This document shows, in pieces, positions 56,123-64,000 of a stretch of DNA of 64,000 nucleotides. The notes under the pieces are model-generated. The model was not told the DNA's origin, searched no databases, and saw nothing but the letters and a program-made list of their open reading frames with translations. This DNA is from Bartonella rochalimae ATCC BAA-1498 (GTDB taxonomy: Bacteria > Pseudomonadota > Alphaproteobacteria > Rhizobiales > Rhizobiaceae): positions 917,144-981,143 of the forward strand of contig NZ_KL407337.1 of NCBI RefSeq assembly GCF_000706645.1. The letters are read 5' to 3'. How positions within the stretch are numbered: the first letter of the stretch is position 1; every line of letters begins with the position of its first letter. The translations under genes were made by a program, and so were the position numbers.

Positions 56123-57342
56123 TGAAATATCTTATGGAAAAATATGCAACCATAAAACGCAAAAAGCTTTTTTTATTTTGCAGTGTGGTTATTATCATCT
56201 TTGCCTTTAAGATGCTCTTTGTTTTATTTGGGAGTAAAAATACACCAAATTATATGACAGCAGTGGTTACGCGTGGTGATATTGAAGAAACGGTTTTAGC
56301 TTCTGGAATTGTGCGTCCTTATCGATTGGTGGCTGTTGGTGCGCGTGCAACAGGGCGTGTGGTTTCTGTCCGTGTTTCATCAGGAGATTTTGTAGAAGAA
56401 GGAGATCTTATAGCAGAGATTGACCCTACGGATCAGGAAAATGATCTGAAAAGAAAAAAAGCAGTCTTGTCCTATTATTATGCGAGTTTAAAAGAGCATG
56501 AAGCTTATCTCACTTTGGCAAAACAAAATTTAGAGCGTCAAAATAAACTGATTGAAGCACGAGCAGTTTCACGTGCTAATTTTGATGATGCAGTCACGCA
56601 AGTCAAAATACGTGAAGCTCAAATTGCTCAACTTCAGGAACAGATTGTGCAAGCACAAATTGATGTGAGAAGTGCAGAAGTGAATTTAAGCTATACGAAG
56701 ATAACAGCGCCTTCTTCAGGAACAGTTTTAGCAACCGTTGTCGAAGAAGGACAAAATATTAATGCAACTCAGTCAGCACCGACAATTGTTATTTTAGGAG
56801 ATTTGACGAAAATGACAATTAAGGCGCAAATTTCAGAAGCGGATATTTTAAAAGTTCATGCAGGACAAGATCTTTATTTCACCATTTTAGGAGACGCAAA
56901 ACGTCGTTATGAGGGATCATTAGAGACAATAGAACCTGCTCCTGAAGATATTCGTAGCGATATTAGTATTAATCCTAACATGTCGGGATCGAGCTCTTTA
57001 GCGTCATCAGCTATCTATTATAATGGGCTTGTGCATGTTAACAATAAAGATCGTTTTTTGCGCACTTATATGACCGCTCAAGTGCATATTATATTAGGGC
57101 GTGCTCGAAATGTCTTGTTGGTTCCAAGTGATGCTTTGCGCAATGAGACAAAAGAGCGTAAAGCATGGGTGCAGCTTTTGGTTGGTCGCGATAAAGTGAT
57201 TACAAAACAAGTAACAGTCGGACTCAATAATAAAGTGATGGCTGAGATTGTTTCTGGACTTAATGAGGGGGATGTGGTGGTGGTTGGTGCACGAGATGGA
57301 TTGCTCGTATCTTCTAATTTACAGAGTGAAAATAGGGCTTAA
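56119..57342 (+). CDS. macA: MacA-like periplasmic adaptor (HlyD/RND family)
   Basis: A 407-residue membrane-fusion protein with one N-terminal membrane segment (about 15-35), a lipoyl-like domain split by a coiled-coil hairpin (YVLEHE...QAQIDVRSAE region, about residues 105-195), and beta-barrel and membrane-proximal domains. It links the MacB-like ABC pump to the outer-membrane channel. LSYTKITAPSSGTVLATVVEEGQNI is the lipoyl half signature. It is 3 bp from macB. Confidence 0.9.
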   Translation: MMKYLMEKYATIKRKKLFLFCSVVIIIFAFKMLFVLFGSKNTPNYMTAVVTRGDIEETVLASGIVRPYRLVAVGARATGRVVSVRVSSGDFVEEGDLIAEIDPTDQENDLKRKKAVLSYYYASLKEHEAYLTLAKQNLERQNKLIEARAVSRANFDDAVTQVKIREAQIAQLQEQIVQAQIDVRSAEVNLSYTKITAPSSGTVLATVVEEGQNINATQSAPTIVILGDLTKMTIKAQISEADILKVHAGQDLYFTILGDAKRRYEGSLETIEPAPEDIRSDISINPNMSGSSSLASSAIYYNGLVHVNNKDRFLRTYMTAQVHIILGRARNVLLVPSDALRNETKERKAWVQLLVGRDKVITKQVTVGLNNKVMAEIVSGLNEGDVVVVGARDGLLVSSNLQSENRA

Positions 57343-57345
57343 AAC

Positions 57346-59328
57346 ATGATAACAGAATCGAAGGATACTGTTCTTGTCTTGGAAGATGTCGTCCGCGAAT
57401 TTCGTGCAGGTGAGACATTGATCCGTGTTTTAAAAAACATTAATTTAACCATTAAGCGTGGCGAGATGGTTGCAATTGTAGGAGCATCAGGTTCAGGAAA
57501 ATCTACGCTCATGAATATTTTAGGCTGTCTGGATCGACAAAGTTCAGGGTGCTATTGGATTGCTGGTAAAGATACGGCTTTGCTTTCAGCAGATGATTTA
57601 TCAGCTTTGCGACGCAATCATTTTGGTTTTATTTTCCAGCGTTATCATTTGCTCAAAGAATTAACGGCTCTTGGAAATGTTGAAATTCCGGCTATTTATG
57701 CAGGATGTTCAGTAGAAATAAGAAAACAACGTGCACAGAGCCTTTTAACACGTTTAGGAATGCGTGATCGGATGGGCCATTATCCCAATCAGCTCTCAGG
57801 AGGGCAGCAGCAACGTGTTTCAATTGCTCGTGCTTTAATGAATGATGCTGATATTATTCTTGCAGATGAACCAACCGGTGCTTTAGACAAAAAAAGTGGT
57901 CAAGAAGTTTTGCATATTTTAGATGAGCTTCATCAAGAGGGACGGACTATTATCATTGTAACGCATGATATGCAGGTCGCCGAAAGGGCAGATCGTATTA
58001 TTGAGATCAGTGATGGGGAGATTATTTCTGATACTGTTTCAAAAATTAACAAAACACCTAATAAAGAACACTCTTTTCAAAAAGAAGGTAATTTCAAAAG
58101 TACTCAACAGTTGGGAATTTTCCGCGCTTTTATGGGACGTTTTGGTGAAGCGTTTGTTATGGCTTTATTGGCCATGAATGCCCATCGAATGCGGACTTTT
58201 TTAACAATGCTTGGGATGATTATCGGTATTTCTTCAGTTGTTGCGATGATTGCTTTGGGAAATGGTACCCAGAAAAAGATTCTTGAAAATTTAAAGAGTT
58301 TCGGGACCAATACTTTGACAATTATGCCAGGTAAAAGCTTTTCTGATCCACAATCGGGAAAAATAACCAGTTTAGTGGAGGCAGATGCAGAAGCACTGTC
58401 TGAATTGCCTTATGTTGCTGGTGTTACGTCTCAGATTTCGGTAAGCTCGATGGTGTATTATAATGCAATTGAAACAAAGGCTATTGTTGTTGGTGTAGGA
58501 GAACAATTTTTTGAAATACAGGGGCTGAAAGTCATTCAAGGAAGGTTATTTGATCAATCAAGTGTGCGTGATCGGGCTGTTGATTTGATCATAGAAAAAG
58601 AGGCGCTTTCTGTTCTTTTTCCCCATAGTCAAGAAAATCCTATTGGAAAAATTATACGTGTGGGGAATGTGCCAGCTCGTATCATTGGTGTTGTGGATTC
58701 ACAAAACAATAGCGGTGTTTCAGATACAATACAGATTTATTTGCCTTATACGGCAGTACAAATGCGCTTTCTTGGTAGAACAGATGTTCGTGCTATTATT
58801 CTTAAAATTGCTGATAACGTTGATTCACATTTAGCAGAAACTATGATTCGGCGTTTGTTAATTATGCGGCATGGGCAAGAAGATTTTTTTATTAAAAATT
58901 CGGAAGAGTTTCGCAAAAAAATTGTGAATAGTACAGATATTTTAACGCTTTTAGTGACTTCAATTGCAGCAATTTCACTCATTGTGGGCGGAATTGGAGT
59001 CATGAATATTATGCTTGTTACTGTTTCTGAGCGGATTAATGAAATTGGGGTACGTATGGCGATTGGTGCACGTCAGAGTGATATTTTGCAACAATTTTTA
59101 ATTGAATCAATTTTGGTTTGTTTGATTGGTGGAAGTTTAGGGGTTCTCTTTGGACTTGCTATTGGGGGGATATTTATGTTGGGAAATTCTCCTATACAAT
59201 TGATTTATACTGTTCGTTCAATCATAATAGCTGTTCTCTTTGCAGCCTTTATTGGGGTAGGCTTTGGTTTTTTTCCAGCACGAAAAGCTTCACGGCTTGA
59301 TCCTGTCGTTGCTCTTGCACGGGATTGA
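57346..59328 (+). CDS. macB: MacB-like ABC transporter, fused ATPase and permease
   Basis: A 660-residue half-transporter. The N-terminal ATPase has Walker [13 protein letters not shown], signature LSGGQQQR and Walker [12 protein letters not shown]. It is joined to a MacB_PCD/FtsX permease with one membrane segment near 280, a large periplasmic domain, and three C-terminal segments. MacB-type pumps export macrolides, siderophores, toxins or lipopeptides; the natural substrate here is unknown. As third gene of the cassette it completes a tripartite pump. Confidence 0.92.
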   Translation: MITESKDTVLVLEDVVREFRAGETLIRVLKNINLTIKRGEMVAIVGASGSGKSTLMNILGCLDRQSSGCYWIAGKDTALLSADDLSALRRNHFGFIFQRYHLLKELTALGNVEIPAIYAGCSVEIRKQRAQSLLTRLGMRDRMGHYPNQLSGGQQQRVSIARALMNDADIILADEPTGALDKKSGQEVLHILDELHQEGRTIIIVTHDMQVAERADRIIEISDGEIISDTVSKINKTPNKEHSFQKEGNFKSTQQLGIFRAFMGRFGEAFVMALLAMNAHRMRTFLTMLGMIIGISSVVAMIALGNGTQKKILENLKSFGTNTLTIMPGKSFSDPQSGKITSLVEADAEALSELPYVAGVTSQISVSSMVYYNAIETKAIVVGVGEQFFEIQGLKVIQGRLFDQSSVRDRAVDLIIEKEALSVLFPHSQENPIGKIIRVGNVPARIIGVVDSQNNSGVSDTIQIYLPYTAVQMRFLGRTDVRAIILKIADNVDSHLAETMIRRLLIMRHGQEDFFIKNSEEFRKKIVNSTDILTLLVTSIAAISLIVGGIGVMNIMLVTVSERINEIGVRMAIGARQSDILQQFLIESILVCLIGGSLGVLFGLAIGGIFMLGNSPIQLIYTVRSIIIAVLFAAFIGVGFGFFPARKASRLDPVVALARD

Positions 59329-59503
59329 GAAACTTCATTCAAGAGGATGATGACTCTTTTCGTAATTGTAAGAGCAAAGGATGGTCTTGTTTATAAGATT
59401 GTTGAGTTGTTTTTGGAATGTTAAGAGTTAAAAATATCTATGATGCAGGGAAATATGAAAAAAGGATTGATTGTCTAAAGTGAAAAGACAGTTGAAAATT
59501 TTT

Positions 59504-60199
59504 TTACAAAGAAGACAATATGATTCTTATTTTTACACTGATGCTTTTGATATATTCAAGGGCAAGAAGACGTATTTGATTGGCTTGTTTTATCCAGTTA
59601 TCCGCAACATTTTGTTTTATCGGATAGGCAATAAAATTGACGTCAGGCATTAAATATTTAAACTCAAGTAAAGAACGGATCATATGATAATCGTGAGTAA
59701 CGATATAAAGTGTTTTATAGCGATGCTTTTTGATCCAATGAGCACTTTCTTTAGCGTTTCCTTGAGTGTTGACTGCTTGATGATCAATGTCAACACAACA
59801 GGAAAAGAGTCGAGGATTGATGTTCATGATACGGATCAGTCTGTTGGGATGTGTTGTTGTGTTCACTCCGCTGATTAAGAGTCGCGAACCAAGCTTTTTT
59901 TGTAAAAGCTTTAATCCTGTTTCTATTCTGTTTTTTCCTCCTGTAAGGACAATAATAGCATCAGCTTTCGGTAAAGGCTGTGGAGGAGTAAGCTGCCCAA
60001 CTTTTTCAGTAAAGGCAACAAAAGTAAAACAAAAAATGAGAATGATGATCAAAATAAAGAATGCTGTTGGTGGCAAATAGTAAAAAAATCGTTTACGTTT
60101 TCTCGTAACATCTATTCTGTATTTAAGAAGAGAATTTTGCGGTCTATCATGGGCAAAATTGTTATGCGAAAAATTGGGATCAGGAGTATTGTGGGTCAT
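59504..60199 (-). CDS. YdcF/SanA/ElyC-like DUF218 membrane protein
   Basis: A 231-residue protein with one N-terminal membrane segment (about 45-67) and a periplasmic DUF218 domain. The domain shows ADAIIVLTGGKNRIETGLKLL, LLISGVN and the conserved ESAHWIKKHRYKTLYIVTHDYHMIRS stretch. Members affect peptidoglycan or surface polymers in other bacteria; the role here is unknown. The ATG at 60197-60199 is preferred to an open stretch up to 60319 because it lies 4 bp after the ftsX stop. Convergent with macB. Confidence 0.87.
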   Translation of the reverse strand: MTHNTPDPNFSHNNFAHDRPQNSLLKYRIDVTRKRKRFFYYLPPTAFFILIIILIFCFTFVAFTEKVGQLTPPQPLPKADAIIVLTGGKNRIETGLKLLQKKLGSRLLISGVNTTTHPNRLIRIMNINPRLFSCCVDIDHQAVNTQGNAKESAHWIKKHRYKTLYIVTHDYHMIRSLLEFKYLMPDVNFIAYPIKQNVADNWIKQANQIRLLALEYIKSISVKIRIILSSL

Positions 60200-60203
60200 A
60201 AAA

Positions 60204-61178
60204 TTAAAATAAGCCGTTGTCGCATTGATCGATTTTTTTAAGTTGTGCGAGAATCGTAATTCGATTGGTAAGCGCTGTGATGATAGCAACACAAAGAATA
60301 AGAATGAAAATTTTTCCATAGGTGGTCAAACTAATGGAAAAGTGCCCAAATAAAGCGATAATTTGACGCGTTTTTTCTAAACCTAAATTGTAATTTGTCC
60401 AAAAAAGAAAAACATTAAAGAGTAGTATACTGATCACACCGCCATATAATGCACCGCGGAATGCAGTTTTAAAAAAATGCCAATCAAACTGTTGGGCAAT
60501 GAAGACGGTTTCAGTACCCAGAAAATATAAGACATTAATGATATGTGCATTTTCTGCTAGCGCGTTACATGTAGCGAAAATAATTGTAAGGATTAATGAG
60601 CCAAGAATGAGAGCTAGAATTGCAAAACCAATAAAAACAGTTGTTTGTGTCATAGTGCTAAATCGATTCATCCAAAAGCGGTGATCATCGAATTGACCAC
60701 CTGGAATTTGTGTTTTAATAGCGTGACTGATTGCTTGAAAATCAATTTTTTCATTTTCTTTCAAAGTGACAATGATAAGTCGGGGAATGGGAAATTCTTT
60801 GAGGGATATACCTGTTCCAAGCCATGGTTCGAGTAATTGTTCAGTGGCTCTTTGATCAATAATTTTGGCGTTTTGTACACCTTGAAATGTTTTCACTAAT
60901 TTAACAGCATCATGGAGAGATTTTTCAATATCAATATTTTCAATTGGACGGATTTGAATCGTTGCTTCATAGCTTATTTGACTGCTCCAGTTATTGGCAG
61001 CGCGTTGTATTAAATCAACGCTGATTAATGTTAAGCTTGAAAGAAATGTCATAATAGCAATGACTGCAACTAATGCTTGCCCAGAGATATTATTACTAGG
61101 AATAAGAGGTGTTCTTTTTCCTTTATCAGCTGTAAAGATGCGTTTTAGAATGTAGAAAATGGAGGAAGATTTATTCAT
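60204..61178 (-). CDS. ftsX: Cell division protein FtsX
   Basis: A 324-residue inner-membrane partner of FtsE. It has an N-terminal membrane segment near 30-55, a periplasmic domain, and three further segments after about 180. FtsEX controls peptidoglycan hydrolases at the division site. The start overlaps the ftsE stop by eight bases, showing translational coupling. Sequence is diverged, as usual in alphaproteobacteria, but the order ftsE-ftsX supports the call. Confidence 0.9.
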   Translation of the reverse strand: MNKSSSIFYILKRIFTADKGKRTPLIPSNNISGQALVAVIAIMTFLSSLTLISVDLIQRAANNWSSQISYEATIQIRPIENIDIEKSLHDAVKLVKTFQGVQNAKIIDQRATEQLLEPWLGTGISLKEFPIPRLIIVTLKENEKIDFQAISHAIKTQIPGGQFDDHRFWMNRFSTMTQTTVFIGFAILALILGSLILTIIFATCNALAENAHIINVLYFLGTETVFIAQQFDWHFFKTAFRGALYGGVISILLFNVFLFWTNYNLGLEKTRQIIALFGHFSISLTTYGKIFILILCVAIITALTNRITILAQLKKIDQCDNGLF

Positions 61179-61830
61179 AAATTGTCATCCGTCCCTGGTG
61201 AAGAATTAAACGCCGCGCTGAAACTTGCTCCATCAATGAGATATCGTGGGTAGCAATGACGACAGCTGTGCCAAAACGATTTAATTCAATAAATAAGCGA
61301 AGTAAGCGCGATGCTAAAGATGGATCAACATTTCCTGTGGGCTCATCTGCAAGAAGAATTTCGGGTTGATCAATAAGAGCACGTGCAATCGCTACTCTTT
61401 GTTTTTCTCCACCTGAAAGGACGGGTGGTAAAACATGAATATAATTTCCAAGACCAACCCATCGCAAAAGATCTTCCACTTCACTGCGATAGGTTGCTTC
61501 TTCTTGTCCTTTGATGCGTAAAGGCAGAGCAACATTTTCATAAGTTGTCATATGATCAAGCAATCGAAAATCTTGAAAAACAACCCCAATACGTCGTCGT
61601 AGAGCGGGAAGCTCTCGTCGTTTAAGTAATGCTGTATCATTGCCAAATAAATCAATGTGACCACGATTTGGTTTGATTGCAAGAAACATAAGACGCATCA
61701 ACGATGTTTTTCCTGATCCAGAAGCTCCGGTTATAAATTGAAACGACCCTTCGGGAATGTGAAAGCTAATATCCCGGAGGATTTCGGGTCCCATTCCATA
61801 GCGCAAACCAACATTTTCAAAACGAATCAC
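61171..61830 (-). CDS. ftsE: Cell division ATP-binding protein FtsE
   Basis: An ABC-type ATPase of 219 residues from a GTG start at 61828-61830. Walker A is GASGSGKTSL, the signature is LSGGEKQR and Walker B is LLADEPTGNVDPS. The GTG is chosen since homologues begin at MIRFENVGLRYG; the frame is open up to a TTG at 61872, and neither start has a strong ribosome site. It powers FtsX at the septum. Confidence 0.92.
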   Translation of the reverse strand: MIRFENVGLRYGMGPEILRDISFHIPEGSFQFITGASGSGKTSLMRLMFLAIKPNRGHIDLFGNDTALLKRRELPALRRRIGVVFQDFRLLDHMTTYENVALPLRIKGQEEATYRSEVEDLLRWVGLGNYIHVLPPVLSGGEKQRVAIARALIDQPEILLADEPTGNVDPSLASRLLRLFIELNRFGTAVVIATHDISLMEQVSARRLILHQGRMTIYE

Positions 61831-61931
61831 TTTTAAATACCACTTCTGTTTTTGGAGTGAATATGATGACAATGCTCTCTTAAGTACTTAATTTACTTTC
61901 TTTTTCCAATGTTATTGTTCTATTGGTAACC

Positions 61932-63887
61932 TCAATTATTTTCTATATTTTGCCGGTTTGCAATAAGATCATCGATGACTTGTGGTTCGGCAAGGGTTGA
62001 AATATCTCCTAGGGTATCAAGATCATTTTCAGCAATTTTTCGCAAAATACGTCTCATGATTTTTCCTGATCGTGTTTTGGGCAATTGGGCAGTAAATTGA
62101 AGTTTATCTATTATTGCAATAGCCCCAATTTCTTTTTTTACATGTTGAATAAGATTTTGGTGTAACTCCTCACTTGATGTTATCCCTTCCATTAAGGTTA
62201 CAAAACTATAAATTCCTTGTCCTTTAATAGAGTGAGGATATCCTACAATAGCTGCTTCTGAAACAGAAGGGTGTGAAACAAGGGCTGATTCAAGTTCAGC
62301 AGTTCCTAGTCTGTGACCAGAAACATTAAGTATATCATCAATTCGTCCTGTAATCCAATAATAGCCATCGCTATCCCGTTTACATCCATCGCCTGTAAAA
62401 TATTTTCCTTTATATGTGGAAAAATATGTTTGGATAAAGCGCTCATGGTTATTATAAAGGGTGCGCATTTGACCAGGCCATGAATCAGCGATACAAAGGC
62501 TTCCTTCTGCTTCTCCTTCCAAAACATTTCCTTGCGCATCAATGATTTGTAAACGGATGCCAAAGAATGGATGTGTAGCTGATCCCGGTTTGAGTGTTGT
62601 TACTCCGGGGAGAGGAGTGATGATATGTCCTCCTGTTTCTGTTTGCCACCATGTGTCAAGAATGGGACAACGGCTGTCTCCAATGGTATGATAAAACCAT
62701 TCCCATGCTTCTGGATTGATCGGTTCGCCTACTGTTCCTAAGAGGCGAAGAGAGGTTCTTTGAGAGCGGGTGACATATGAGTCTCCTGCGCCCATTAAAG
62801 CACGAATAGCCGTTGGTGCGGTGTAGAGTGTATTGACTTTGTGTTTATCGACAATATCCCAGAATCTCCCTTTATCAGGGAAAGTTGGTGTGCCTTCGAA
62901 CATTAAGGTAGTCGCACCATTACATAAAGGTCCATAGACCAAATAAGAGTGGCCAGTGATCCAGCCAATGTCAGCTGTACACCAATAAATTTCATGGGGA
63001 TGGTAATCAAAAACATATTGATGTGTCATCGATACATAGACAAGATATCCACCTGTTGTATGCAGAACACCTTTTGGTTTGCCTGTTGATCCTGAGGTAT
63101 AGAGTATAAAAAGAGGATCTTCTGCATTCATTTTTTCAGGGGGACAATCAGTTGGAGCTTGAAGTGCTTCTTCATGGTACCAGAAGTCACGTTCTGCAAC
63201 CCAGTTAATTTTTTCATTTGTGCGTTGTATGACCATGACGTGGTTGACATGCACATTGTGGCGTGCTGCTATATGAATAGCTTGATCAATATTCTCTTTT
63301 AAATTAATTGTTTTTCCTCCACGTAAACCTTGATCAGCAGTAATGATAAAAGTTGATTCACAATCAATGAGACGCCCTGCAATCGCTTCAGCAGAAAAAC
63401 CAGCAAAGATAACTGAATGAATAGCTCCAATACGGGCACATGCGAGCATAGCGTAAGCTGCTTCAGGAATCATTGGTAGATAGATGGTGACTCTGTCTCC
63501 TTTTTTAATACCGTATTTTTTTAAGATGTTTGCAAAACGACAGACTTTTTCATACAGAGAATTATAAGTTATTTTTTGATCAATATTGGGATCATCACTT
63601 TCCCAAATAAGTGCGATTTGATCACCGTGATTTTTTAAATGACGATCAATGCAATTATAAGCTACATTGGTAATTCCGTCTTCATACCATTTAATCGATA
63701 CAGAGTCATTAAATGAAGCGTTTTTTGCCTTTGTGTAGGGTTTAAACCATTCAATACGGCGACCATGTTTTGCCCAGAAAGCTTCTGGATTGTTAATGCT
63801 TTCTTGATACTGTTGTTGGTAGGTTTCGTAGTGAATGAAAGCATTTTTTTTGAGATGCATTGGTACTGGATAAGTTTTTTCAGACAT
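61932..63887 (-). CDS. acs: Acetyl-CoA synthetase
   Basis: A 651-residue AMP-forming enzyme making acetyl-CoA from acetate, ATP and CoA. Motifs: [13 protein letters not shown] (phosphate loop), [35 protein letters not shown] and the acetylation-sensitive lysine in [19 protein letters not shown] precedes the ATG. The first 45 bases plus leader are duplicated immediately upstream (63948-63996). Confidence 0.97.
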   Translation of the reverse strand: MSEKTYPVPMHLKKNAFIHYETYQQQYQESINNPEAFWAKHGRRIEWFKPYTKAKNASFNDSVSIKWYEDGITNVAYNCIDRHLKNHGDQIALIWESDDPNIDQKITYNSLYEKVCRFANILKKYGIKKGDRVTIYLPMIPEAAYAMLACARIGAIHSVIFAGFSAEAIAGRLIDCESTFIITADQGLRGGKTINLKENIDQAIHIAARHNVHVNHVMVIQRTNEKINWVAERDFWYHEEALQAPTDCPPEKMNAEDPLFILYTSGSTGKPKGVLHTTGGYLVYVSMTHQYVFDYHPHEIYWCTADIGWITGHSYLVYGPLCNGATTLMFEGTPTFPDKGRFWDIVDKHKVNTLYTAPTAIRALMGAGDSYVTRSQRTSLRLLGTVGEPINPEAWEWFYHTIGDSRCPILDTWWQTETGGHIITPLPGVTTLKPGSATHPFFGIRLQIIDAQGNVLEGEAEGSLCIADSWPGQMRTLYNNHERFIQTYFSTYKGKYFTGDGCKRDSDGYYWITGRIDDILNVSGHRLGTAELESALVSHPSVSEAAIVGYPHSIKGQGIYSFVTLMEGITSSEELHQNLIQHVKKEIGAIAIIDKLQFTAQLPKTRSGKIMRRILRKIAENDLDTLGDISTLAEPQVIDDLIANRQNIENN

Positions 63888-63996
63888 TGTTTCCCCCCTA
63901 TTTTATTGATGTCAAAAAGATTGCTCTATGGCTCTCTTGTTCTTCTGTTTTTTGAGATGCATTGGGTCTGATAAGTTTTTTCAGACGTTGTTCCCC
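63846..63996 (-). repeat. Direct duplication of the acs start region
   Basis: The segment 63846-63896, covering the acs ribosome site and first codons, recurs at 63948-63996 with a few changes and small gaps, in the same orientation, 102 bp apart. In the outer copy the ATG reads ACG and the frame cannot be used, so it is a non-coding relic of a local duplication. Confidence 0.85.
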
Positions 63997-64000
63997 TTCA

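Overview
The window looks like a chromosomal segment of an AT-rich alphaproteobacterium of the order Hyphomicrobiales, most probably Bartonella. The reasons are the low GC content, wide AT-rich spacers, gene-order blocks typical of rhizobia and brucellae (argH-lipoprotein-lysA-DUF4175 with divergent tlpA; Mic60-like gene plus hemY; cobS/cobT next to a J-domain gene and bolA; sdhCDAB), and visible reduction: a decayed chorismate mutase and a heme locus without hemC/hemD beside it. The genus is inferred from gene content and order, not from a database match.

Layout. 1-1905 (minus, runs off the left edge): a very long hexapeptide-repeat, left-handed beta-helix protein with tandem repeats at both visible ends. 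1.9-3.35 kb: gene-free AT-rich spacer. 3.35-7.1 kb: tsaD, an EVE-domain protein, an L,D-transpeptidase-like protein, an OmpR-type response regulator and a methyltransferase. 7.3-13.5 kb: DUF4175 membrane protein, lysA, a 59-residue lipoprotein and argH on the minus strand, with tlpA divergent. 13.9-19.1 kb: a YihY/BrkB membrane protein, a Mic60/mitofilin-like protein, hemY and a glutamine amidotransferase. 19.4-27.5 kb: the giant NAD-glutamate dehydrogenase, a beta-carbonic anhydrase, then ffh with a structured leader, a chorismate mutase relic and rpsP. 27.7-34.3 kb: an SDHAF4-like factor, htpX, rsmB, a heparinase II/III-like protein, purH and a DUF1127 mini-protein. 34.5-42.7 kb: SURF1, rpmB, a queuosine-precursor transporter, cobT, cobS, a J-domain protein, bolA, xerC and a SapC-family protein. 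42.9-49.0 kb: rimM, trmD, rplS and the sdhCDAB operon. 49.2-63.9 kb: a UbiH-like hydroxylase, ftsK, lolA, xth, a tripartite MacAB-type efflux operon with its own outer-membrane factor, a YdcF-like protein, ftsX, ftsE and acs, whose 5' end is duplicated just upstream.

How the genes fit together. Most of the window is housekeeping: translation (rpsP, rpmB, rplS, rimM, trmD, rsmB, tsaD), respiration (sdhCDAB plus an SDHAF4-like factor, SURF1 and a UbiH-like enzyme), carbon and nitrogen entry (glutamate dehydrogenase, acs), envelope work (lolA, ftsEX, L,D-transpeptidase, Mic60-like protein, MacAB efflux) and chromosome resolution (ftsK and xerC). The least ordinary parts are the beta-helix protein at the left edge, the retained CobS/CobT pair, the structured RNA ahead of ffh, the chorismate mutase relic inside the ffh-rpsP operon, the hemC/D-less heme locus, and the duplicated acs start. 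No tRNA, rRNA, insertion sequence or CRISPR array was recognised by eye.
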